Assembly (NCBI GenBank): GCA_950097015.1
Contig: CATNEN010000011.1
Span: 1,612,001 to 1,676,000 of the forward strand
Length of the DNA stretch: 64,000 bases
Source: Macrostomum hystrix
Taxonomy: Eukaryota; Platyhelminthes; Macrostomidae
Direction: 5' to 3'
Positions 57,801 to 64,000 of this stretch are shown here, piece after piece. A model generated the notes under the pieces. That model saw only the letters and a program-made list of their open reading frames with translations, did not search any database and was not told the DNA's origin. The position numbers and the translations under genes are program-made. How positions within the stretch are numbered: position 1 is the stretch's first letter; each line of letters opens with the position of its first letter.

Positions 57801-60800
57801 GAGATTATGCGATACGATTAGATTAGACACTGAGATTATGAGATAAGATTAGATTAGACACAGAGATTATGAGATACGGTTAGATTAGACACTGAGATTA
57901 TGAGATAATATTAGATTAGACACAGAGATATGAGATACGGTTAGATTAGACACTGAGATTATGATGTGAGATTAGATTAGACACTGATATTATGATGTGA
58001 GATTAGATTAGACACTGAGATTATGAGTTGAGAAGATTAGACGCTGAAATTATGCTGTGAGACTGGATTAGACACTGAGATTATGAGATAAGATTAGATT
58101 AGACACACTGGGAATATGAGATAAGATTAGATTAGACACTGAGATTATGAGATACGGTTAGATTAGACACTGAGATTATGAGATAAGATTAGATTAGACA
58201 CTAAGATTATGAGATTAGATTAGATTAGACACTGAGATTATGATGTGAGATTAGATTAGACGCTGAAATTATGCTTTGAGACTAGATTAGACACTGAGAT
58301 TATGAGATAAGATTAGATTAGACACACTGGGATTGTGAGATAAGATTAGATTAGACACAGATATTATGAGATAAGATTAGATTAGACACTGAGATTGTGC
58401 AATGAGATTAGATTAGACAAATTGAATATAGGATAGGTTTGTTTAGTTTAGGGCAAACTTATACTTTCTTTGACATAAACCCTTGAATTATTTAACAGAA
58501 ACGATTTGCCGATTCAAGAATTCGGTATACCAAATATTTTTGTTTGATGCTTCGGAACTTGAAAGATTTCCAAGCGAAAAATAACAATTTTTTCAACAAA
58601 AGCATGCGACCGAGGTTCAAAGAATATCGAAACCTGACTGATTGATTTTAACTTTCGTCAGTGATTTTGTTTGTTCATGGATTCGGGGCAAGATCAATGC
58701 ATTGTCAACAGCTGTATTTTGGCGGTTTGACACCGCTTGGCAGTTGACAATTTGACTAGTTGATGAATAGCTACAGAATTTAGAAATGAACACACACACA
58801 CACACAGCTGTAGATAAACACTACCAGTTTACTAACACAACCTTACTAAAGCATTGCATTCGTCATCTTTTCGCTTCGTGTCTTCCGTGAGGTGATTCAT
58901 TTTTTTGCTTTTTATAAGGCCCAATTTAATGTTTTCCTTCATGCTTCATTGAAGCACAGACAGACTGACTGACGCATAAGTTTTAAAGGTGGTGAAAAAT
59001 TTTCTGCTTTTTCATTTTTTTAATCAGGGAAAAACAATGAAAAAAGATTCCAAGAAACGGATGTATGGGGATGCAGTGTGTTAGAAATTCCCAAACGAGA
59101 AGGCGAGAAAGAGTGGTGGGAGGCAGTTTGAGTGTTTGGGAAAACTTGCAGTTTTCTTGCCGGGCATATCAAACCCTAAATTATGAATTATTGATTAGCA
59201 ATCAAACAGGTTGGAGGCCGTGTGGCCGAGTCTCTAAGAGGTCCCGCGCGTTGGACGCGGGCAAATTAAAAAACAAGAGGCGACATTGCTTCAAAGGTGA
59301 GAAAAATTGCGGACCTCCGCAAACTAGCCGTTTGAGAAGGCTGCAGGAAAAATGGAGAACTTTGGTCATCTGTTTTCAGCTTTGTACTTTTAGACTTTTT
59401 TTTACTGAATACCATTTTTTGGCGAAAGTCGAACCGCAGCCATCGAGGAGCCACTTCTATGACCAGTATGAGCTGTACTATGACCGAAATGGGGGGTTGT
59501 AGCCTTGTGGTTAAAGCAAGGGTAGGCAAACTTATTTGCTGGCGGGCCAAAGAGAGAACCTAAAAGACGACAGCGGGCCGCATTGACTGTATAAATATGA
59601 GATAGGGGAGAGATGAGACACGGGAGAGATGAGACACGGGAGAGATGAGACACGGGAGAGATGAGACACGGGAGAGATTAGACACGGGAGAGATTAGACA
59701 GGGAGAGATTAGACACGGGAGAGATAAGACAGGGGAGAGATTAGACACGGGAGAGATAAGACAGGGGAGAGATTGGACACGGGAGAGATAAGACAGGGGA
59801 GAGATTAGACACAGGAGAGATTAGACACGGGAGAGATAAGACACGAGAGCGATGAGACATGGGAGAGATTAGACACGAGAGCGATGAGACACAGGAGAGA
59901 TTAGACACGGGAGAGATGAAACAGTACACTGTAGATGTCAGAAGGGGCAACGGGCCGGATTTGGGAGCTTCGAGGGCCGCATCTGGCCCGCGGGCCGGAG
60001 TTTGCCGACCCCTGGGTTAGAGGGTCGGAGATTCAAATCTACAAGACTCCACTAGAAAATGTTGCGTCCTTAAGTAAGACACTTAACTCTGCAAAATGGT
60101 GCCAAGACTAGCTGGGTTAATTAGGCAGCCTTCAGATGCGCCTCGCAATAGGTTTTTAATTATTTAATTATTTTAATTATTTTAAGATTATGGCTACTAG
60201 ATCACTGTGAGTCCTAAGGTACATAACTAGTTTGCTAAGTCAAGAAATTCATAAAACAAAATCGATTTGAACTCACAAATCCTGAGTCCATTGGCGGCGG
60301 AGAATATGTACCTGTGCAGGCCTGACGCGACAACCTTGAAATGTTTTTTTTAATGAACAATTTTCTTGCTTTAAGAGACAATAAAAAATACGTTGAAATA
60401 TTTTAACATTGAGTGATTCAATGATTCCAATGAAAATGTAACACTTATTGTCACTAAATCTGCTACAATTGAAGTGAAATGGACTGACATAAGGTTGGCC
60501 TTGAGAACGGACAGAAATGGGACAATATTTTAGCGGGAGGAATCTAGATGCTAGTTTGAGAGGCCGAAAATGAGAACAGGGGGGTAGGACAGGATTTGGG
60601 GAGGTTGGGAGAAGTCTGAGGACACGCGGGGGATCAGTGCGAGCCCCGGGGGCCTCTCATTCTATTTCCCCGCTCGCTGTCCAAGGATCAGTCTAAAAAT
60701 TCAGAAAACGAGAAACGCAGGCATATGAATTTGATGCCGCTGCTGCCGCTGCTTCTGCTGCTGCTAATGTTGACGATGATTAGGGCTCAGTTCATGACAA

Positions 60801-62885
60801 GACACGCAAAACCTGACCAAGATTTTTTTTCTTATTTAATAAAAGCAGAAGAAGAATAAGGAGAAGATTTATACTTAAGAAAATGGCTGTTGTGTGTTTA
60901 AAAATACAACTACAGAACCCTACAGTGCCTACAATGTCATGCCAGTTAGTTAGTGCGAGTACAGGGGACAGCTTCTTCTAGCGCGAACTCCGCAAGAGAG
61001 TAAATACACAATGCTTTTTTTAATCCCAGAAATTTAGTCTGCAAATGATGATATTACAAAGGGATCATAAATGAAATAATTGCCCATAGTAAATGGGCAA
61101 TACTCGTAAATGCCCGTATTCTAAAGGGATAATAGAATGGGATAATTGTCGATATCCTTTAGGGATCATGGGAAGGGATAGTTTTAGATATTATCCCCTG
61201 TAGGGATCATGAATGGGTTAACTGTCGATATCCTTAAAAGATCTTAGAATGGGATAAATTTCGATATTCTTCAGGGGATCATAGAATAGGATAAGTGTCG
61301 ATATTCTTCAGGGGATCATAGAATGGGATAATTGTCGATATTCTTTAGGGGATTATAGAATGGGATAATTGTCGATATTATTTAGGGGATCATAGAATGG
61401 GATAATTGTCGATATTCTTCAGGGGATCATAGAATGGGATAATTGTCGATATTCTTTAGGGGATTATAGAATGGGATAATTGTCGATATTCTTCAGGGGA
61501 TCATAGAATGGGATAATTGTCGATATTCTTTAGGGGATCATAGAATAGGATGAGTGTCGATATTATTTAGGGATCATAAGAATGGATAACTGTGGATATT
61601 CTGTATAGATCTAATCCCTAAAAGATCAAATAATAGACAATTTCACCTGGAAATGTTTCCTGTATAATTCGCCCAGTAATTTTCGGCTGATGTCAATCAC
61701 TTCACGCCGGAATTCTTCTCACATTGAGAAGAACTTTTATTTGTCGTCGATTTGGCAACTAAACAAGCGATAGTCACTATTCTATGTGCGTGGGATTAGT
61801 CCCAGACACTAGTCGACTTGGGGCAAGGGATTTGGGACAAACAATAGCTCAGATGGACAGCCGGTGGGATTGTTCTGTCTAAAAAAACTTGGACAGAAGG
61901 AACTGAAATTTTAGACGCAGCTGCAAGTCAAGCCTACTATATTGCTTTCAAGCAGCAACAGCAGCAGCAGAAGCAGGAAGGGGTAGGCACAAGTGATACA
62001 GAGCAGGCGGAGGCTGAGGTGGGTCTGTTGGCTGCCAACCAGAGAGGCACTGCCCCGCTCTGCCGCAGTTCTTTAGGTTTCTGTCTCCAAGGGAGTTCTT
62101 CAACCAATCAGCGACACCCGACAAGGGCAGGCTGGAGACCAAGGACCAGAATGAATGGAATGGGGGAGTGCTAAACCATGATCTGGACTTTTTAACTTCA
62201 TTCTTTTATTATTTCACTACTTATTCGTCCTTGGGCCGAAGCAGCAGCTCCGGATTGGTCTAAGCTGACGGGAGACCAAATACTAAGAGAAATTCGTGCC
62301 AATTCAAAGTTGCTGCTTTTTTCGAATCATACTACTCGTGGGGCCATTGTAGGCATGTGAGACATTTTTTAAAGCTTGAGACCAGTTTATTGACAATTTT
62401 TTCATTTTTTAAGAGAATATGCATATATCTAGATTCTAATAGTAGAATGACCCCTTTCCAGCCGAGCGACTGATTGACAAGTACTTTGACCTCTCCCCCA
62501 AGAACGTTGACCTCTCTCCCAAGTACTTTGCCACATCCTCCAAGAATCCCACGTTTCACGATCGCAAATGAACTCCAAATTCTCACCTGCTTGTGTGACA
62601 TCCGGCGAAGGTCACGTGCTTCGGCGAGCTCCGATTCGGCGGCGACAATAGCGATGACGTAGGCGACAACATCGAGCTTGTTCCGGGCGTCTGGGAGTCC
62701 ACCTGATAGACGCCCTGACCTCTGCCAAGGTTACTGCTGAAGGTCAAAGAGGCGGCAGCTTCTAGCTTCAACTGTTGGCCAGAGGTGCCGCAAAGTTGAC
62801 AACGGCCAAGACGATCCAGGTGGCGATGCTGACCGGATTCGATGCGCAACTGCTGAACAAGCCGCGCCGTTGGATTCTGCTGCTC
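38804..62885 (-). CDS. KIF26: KIF26-family kinesin (Costal2/VAB-8-like), eight exons proposed, 5' uncertain
   Basis: This atypical kinesin has, in transcript order, exons 62587-62885 (candidate), 54827-54897, 49762-49978, 47198-47380, 45809-45902, 40938-44177, 40576-40854 and 38804-38961. From 54897 the seven exons join in phase to 1413 codons plus stop. The motor runs from KVVIKVVSKDP through FGYGNLGKTHTM, LGVIPCAIAWLFHLI, VSAVEVQGRDENLRDLLA, AQLENQSELRAPTAEKAA, RLHLIDLGSG and IPHRDSKLSQLL. A long low-complexity tail carries two WIDGP motifs and a SGYESMLRDSEA motif. The C-terminus has a coiled coil and LRKRVHACKSHLM then FVSCFD, as in KIF26B. The family binds microtubules with little or no ATPase activity; here the P-loop is intact but switch I and II are not canonical. 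Confidence 0.9.
39128..39213 (-). mobile_element. SINE family 1 head, in last KIF26 intron
   Basis: The reverse complement gives gtagcctagtggttagagcg and ttgaaggtcgggggttcgat, only the tRNA-like head. It directly precedes the 33-bp array. Confidence 0.82.
39236..40557 (+). repeat. Minisatellite, 33-bp unit, last KIF26 intron, with higher-order structure
   Basis: About 40 copies of cacagaaacacctggatcca then ggaagctacgggt. Variant units (aaggatgc, gaggaagc, acaggtc) occur in the same order twice with a 627-bp (19-unit) offset. It ends 18 nt from the 5' splice site of exon 40576-40854. The long frames on both strands follow from the 33-bp period. Confidence 0.96.
40576..40854 (-). CDS. KIF26: KIF26 penultimate exon (coiled coil)
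   Basis: It encodes HHQHRKSGGSRSRSRSAPP, an acidic stretch, then the coiled coil TQRRLLDEEREEMEWQIRCE and LKKEMLQAKGLLMADPASWN. The donor gattgtgagt is at 40575. The preceding intron (40855-40937) is only 83 nt. Confidence 0.9.
40938..44177 (-). CDS. KIF26: KIF26 large exon: motor C-terminal half and disordered tail
   Basis: This 3240-nt exon starts with GKTHTMLGSDVSPGTLGVIP (P-loop GKT at its very start) and covers the rest of the motor to LANKIQRLRRRRGKLA. About 800 low-complexity residues follow, rich in Ser, Pro, Gln and Glu, with REQWIDGP and NERWIDGP and a His/Gln tract, then SSGYESMLRDSEASS near the end. The donor is gtaagt at 40937. Confidence 0.93.
44350..44635 (-). mobile_element. 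SINE family 1 copy in KIF26 intron
   Basis: On the minus strand: head with gtgtttagagcatcgcattc and gaaggtcggaggttcgatcc, the body, cagtccatggactg, and the tail ctgtgctgtcggctgcacat. Confidence 0.86.
45428..45783 (+). repeat. Minisatellite, 30-bp unit, KIF26 intron
   Basis: About twelve copies of caccaaccaacgcaccagta then tcacaatgga. It ends about 25 nt from the 5' splice site of exon 45809-45902. Confidence 0.95.
45809..45902 (-). CDS. KIF26: KIF26 exon with start of P-loop
   Basis: The 94-nt exon encodes PELCASALPDIIQGVVNGTD and GCVFVFGYGNL; the next exon completes GYGNLGKT. The acceptor is cattttag and the donor g|gtgagc. Confidence 0.92.
45903..46454. other. AT-rich part of KIF26 intron, nothing supported
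   Basis: Intronic, no repeat or open frame of note. Confidence 0.5.
46455..47137 (+). repeat. Minisatellite, 14-bp unit in 28-bp dimers, KIF26 intron
   Basis: Alternating 14-mers gatcctgaaggaaa and gacactgaagggta (or gaagaaaat variants) repeat about 24 times as dimers. It ends about 60 nt from the 5' splice site of exon 47198-47380. Confidence 0.95.
47198..47380 (-). CDS. KIF26: KIF26 exon, motor N-terminal strands
   Basis: The 61-codon exon encodes VKVVIKVVSKDPSAPSNMSV, then DSRRKQVTVFDTTPQ and VPKMFIYDSVFTEENSL, matching the first strands of the KIF26 motor (KVKVMLRIWP... VPKMFAFDAVF in mammals). Borders are cattccag and gtgagt. Confidence 0.92.
47528..48690 (+). repeat. Minisatellite, 19-bp unit, KIF26 intron
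   Basis: About 60 copies of cccagagatcccaaataat with cacag and tcttag variants. The Leu/Trp-rich minus-strand frames are a product of the 19-bp period. Confidence 0.96.
48691..49198. other. KIF26 intron between two arrays, nothing supported
   Basis: About 500 bp of mixed composition, no gene. Confidence 0.5.
49199..49738 (+). repeat. Minisatellite, 16-bp unit gagatgagacacggga, KIF26 intron
   Basis: About 33 copies with tagagat and gaaaggag variants. It ends about 23 nt from the 5' splice site of exon 49762-49978. It is the same 16-mer as inside the hAT MITEs at 55315 and 59517, but no hAT ends are seen here. Confidence 0.96.
49762..49978 (-). CDS. KIF26: KIF26 exon before the motor
   Basis: The 217-nt exon encodes SAASSRQVQQQQLNPSQGG, SPSAIRKKRQHQSQPRFST, then GAPPMPPELAAAAAAGDNCP and PATAGK joining VKVV. 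Borders are tttatcag and gtaacc. The Pro/Ala linker just before the motor resembles that of relatives. Confidence 0.85.
50055..50292 (+). repeat. Minisatellite, 24-bp unit (28-bp variants), KIF26 intron
   Basis: About nine copies of gacagacagggtgtccacct then caaa, the first ones with a catcaaa extension. Confidence 0.94.
50293..52594. other. KIF26 intron, nothing supported
   Basis: Mixed composition with a GC-richer part near 50430-50850. I found no conserved frame, tRNA head or terminal repeats. Confidence 0.5.
52595..53365 (+). repeat. Minisatellite, 21-bp unit, KIF26 intron
   Basis: About 36 copies of ggattaacaggattgaataaa; the earlier part is more diverged and the part after 52780 more regular. 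Confidence 0.95.
53366..54570. other. KIF26 intron, nothing supported
   Basis: AT-rich intron sequence without recognisable genes or repeats. Confidence 0.5.
54640..54820 (-). mobile_element. SINE family 2 copy abutting a KIF26 5' splice site
   Basis: On the minus strand the head reads gggtgaatggcagagcggtt, then gttcgattccgcggcgaggc, body ggggcgcagcagcggagaga and gtgcaatttacgcccttgag. The head begins within about 10 nt of the donor of exon 54827-54897. Confidence 0.85.
54827..54897 (-). CDS. KIF26: KIF26 Gln-rich exon, possible start
   Basis: The 71-nt exon reads ATG, about 15 Gln codons, then MADSTLR, with the ttttccag acceptor immediately before the ATG. It joins exon 49762-49978 in phase. 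The ATG could be the start if the transcript is trans-spliced here. The upstream candidate exon does not join in this frame. Confidence 0.7.
55315..56395 (+). mobile_element. hAT MITE copy 2, left end plus expanded 16-bp satellite
   Basis: It starts caggggtcggcgaactccgg and the next ~80 bp are nearly identical to the reversed right end of the copy at 59517-60014. From 55400 it is a 16-bp array (gtctcatctctcccgt, reverse of gagatgagacacggga) of about 62 units. The opposite hAT end and a target duplication are missing. Confidence 0.85.
56396..56884. other. KIF26 intron, nothing supported
   Basis: About 490 bp without a recognised feature. Confidence 0.5.
56885..58420 (+). repeat. Minisatellite, 31-bp unit, KIF26 intron
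   Basis: About 50 copies of gagattatgagataagatta then gattagacact, with tgatgtg and tacgg variants. Blocks of variants recur (for example the gctgaaattatgctgtgaga units followed by cacactgggaatatg), indicating block duplication. Confidence 0.95.
58421..59490. other. KIF26 intron with a tRNA-like 5' half near 59214
   Basis: The only item of note is ggccgtgtggccgagtctct and then cgcgcgttggacgcggg at about 59217-59262, like the 5' half of a type II tRNA (D arm and anticodon arm). No 3' half is present. Confidence 0.45.
59495..60155 (+). mobile_element. SINE family 1 copy split by a hAT MITE
   Basis: The head gttgtagccttgtggttaaag (59495-59516) resumes at 60015 with ggttagagggtcggagattc and the SINE body. 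The break is inside the A-box region and carries the hAT 8-bp duplication, so the hAT insertion is younger than the SINE. Confidence 0.88.
59509..60022. mobile_element. hAT MITE copy 1 with TSD and internal satellite
   Basis: The element 59517-60014 runs from caagggtaggcaaacttatt to gagtttgccgacccctg. The 8-bp duplication is ggttaaag / ggttagag (one difference). The subterminal ggcccgcgggcc stretch is typical of this hAT type. Its interior is a 16-bp array (gagatgagacacggga and gagattagacacggg), 59604-59925. No transposase. Confidence 0.9.
60156..61049. other. KIF26 intron, nothing supported
   Basis: AT-rich sequence with a short Leu/Ala-codon-like triplet run near 60736; no splice-flanked exon was found. 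Confidence 0.5.
61050..61612 (+). repeat. Minisatellite, 37-bp unit, KIF26 intron
   Basis: About 15 copies of ggggatcatagaatgggata then attgtcgatattcttca, more diverged at both edges. Confidence 0.94.
61613..62586. other. KIF26 intron, nothing firmly supported
   Basis: A minus-strand frame at 61948-62142 lies after an acceptor-like tctccag, but it has no recognisable homology and is left unannotated. Confidence 0.45.
62587..62885 (-). CDS. KIF26: Candidate upstream KIF26 exon (CxxC region)
   Basis: It is flanked by a cttctag acceptor and a gtgaga donor. It reads EQQNPTARLVQQLRIESGQH, then RCQLCGTSGQQLKLEAAASL, then SPKHVTFAGCHTSR. The CxxC and LK.EA pattern resembles the N-terminal region of KIF26 proteins. 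It ends in phase 2, whereas exon 54827-54897 needs phase 0, so either an exon in between is missed or one border is wrong. Confidence 0.55.
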
Positions 62886-63122
62886 CTAGAAGGATTGGTC
62901 ATTGTTGGTGGTCATGCAGATATTGTTCGTTTCATTTATGTGTATCTCCTAAAATATCTAGAATCTAGAAGCATAAAACATTGGCATCGTCGAGATATTC
63001 AACGATTCTCGTCGAAGTGTCTGCAGGAAAAAGCCACAGAAAAAGCATGTAATTATGTCGGCTATTGTGGAATATATTGTATTAACAGAAGGACTACCAA
63101 GCCACTTTGCCGCCAGTTTTTA

Positions 63123-63783
63123 TACCAAGGGGGGGGGAATTTCCCCCTGACAATTTTTTTGCTGCACCCGAACGGAACAATGCAAGCACACGAAACTCAA
63201 GAACACGGGCCAACTTTTTGTTGCGCATCTTCTGAAACAAGAAACAACTTGCCAGCTCTTCAGACCGTCGAGATATTCAATTTTTCTGGCCGAAGGTCCG
63301 ATTTTTCCCATAAGAGCTAGTGTATTTCATACACCCCTATACACGAATTTGCACTGCGCCTCAGTGCGGCCTTTCCAGACCTTCAAACTTTATCAGCATG
63401 TCACCCGAATGTGCTTGCATCATCTCCGACTTCGGCGGTCACCGACCTTTATCTAGACGGAGCTGCTGGACCTTCAACAAGTGGCAACAGCCGACTATGG
63501 AGTCCCTAAAGCGAATTTCTCTAGTTTCGCTGATCAAGCCTCGACATTGGGCAACACTCAACTACTATACATGCTCCTCCAGTCCGTCAACCAATCAGTC
63601 ACCACCCCGACGCCGTCAGCACATTGAATGTCTCGACGGTCTGAAGAGCTGGCGACTTGTTTCTTGTTTCAGAAGATGCTCAACAAAAAGTTGGCCCGTG
63701 TTCTTGAGTTTCGTGTCCTTGCATTGTTCCGTTCGGGTGCAGCAAAAAAAATTGTATGGGAGGGGGGAATTCCCCCCTTGGTA
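63123..63783. mobile_element. TA-flanked element with ~155-bp terminal inverted repeats
   Basis: The element 63125-63781 begins ccaaggggggggg and ends ccccccttgg, flanked by TA on both sides. The arms 63125-63280 and 63623-63781 are inverted repeats at about 95% identity (for example gctgcacccgaacggaacaa). The TA duplication suggests the Tc1/mariner superfamily or relatives, but no transposase is encoded. A degraded relative is at 27821-28215. Confidence 0.8.
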
Positions 63784-64000
63784 GTTCTACTGTTAATTAT
63801 ATTGTTAATTTATACACTTTCCAACTAATATGGATTCGCCAGGGGGGAAATAGCGTGGTGTTTCTACTGTTTATAGTCTATGGTCTATAGTTCTATGGTC
63901 AAGGGAGGCTAGCAATAACATTAGTGCTCATGATAGATTTCTTCATTGTCTATGGCCAATGATTATAATTACATTGATGAAATTGTGGTCATTATTCTCT
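63784..64000. other. Window end, nothing supported
   Basis: Short AT-rich stretch. Confidence 0.5.

Noticed and set aside
59065-59502. 145-codon plus-strand frame
   Set aside because: No recognisable domain; it runs through a tRNA-like fragment and into a SINE head.
61948-62142. Possible KIF26 exon on the minus strand
   Set aside because: An acceptor-like tctccag precedes it, but there is no homology and no matching donor or phase.

Overview
The window is nuclear DNA of an animal. It holds spliced genes with GT/AG introns, GC-rich third codon positions, tRNA-derived SINEs, LTR and non-LTR retrotransposons, hAT and Helitron DNA transposons, TTAGGG-type repeats and an unusually high load of minisatellites. 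My best guess is an invertebrate such as a free-living flatworm (for example a Macrostomum-like species). That guess rests on overall genome style and is not proven by any marker here.

Four conserved genes make up the host part. (1) 1006-4434, + strand: the 3' five exons of an ERK1/2-type MAP kinase with a TEY activation loop; its 5' end lies before the window. (2) 9825-26929, + strand: a complete six-exon AGO-clade Argonaute of 1129 codons with an intact D-E-D-H slicer tetrad and a long RG/Gln-rich N-terminus. (3) 31526-35610, + strand: a three-exon Bicaudal-C homologue with KH repeats and a C-terminal SAM domain. (4) 38804-62885, - strand: a KIF26-family kinesin (7 well-joined exons plus one upstream candidate). 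All exon joins given here are phase-consistent unless stated.

Between and inside these genes lie mobile elements. Argonaute intron 2 holds a Helitron (12552-14403) with a hAT MITE nested in it. Argonaute intron 5 (9.3 kb) holds, in order, a 5'-truncated non-LTR element with a 13-bp target duplication, a young internally deleted Ty3/gypsy-like LTR retrotransposon whose LTRs carry perfect heat-shock elements, a 48-bp repeat array, and a minus-strand gene joining a tyrosine-recombinase-like domain to a PWWP domain. Two SINE families, two copies of a second hAT MITE that carries an internal 16-bp satellite, and a TA-flanked inverted-repeat element are also present.

At least eighteen minisatellite arrays (units of 14 to 57 bp) cover about a fifth of the window. 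In five introns the array starts within about 60 nt of the 5' splice site. Three arrays and two hAT MITE copies share one 16-bp motif, which suggests that transposition spreads satellite seeds. The long open frames inside these arrays are by-products of the repeat periods and are not annotated as genes.
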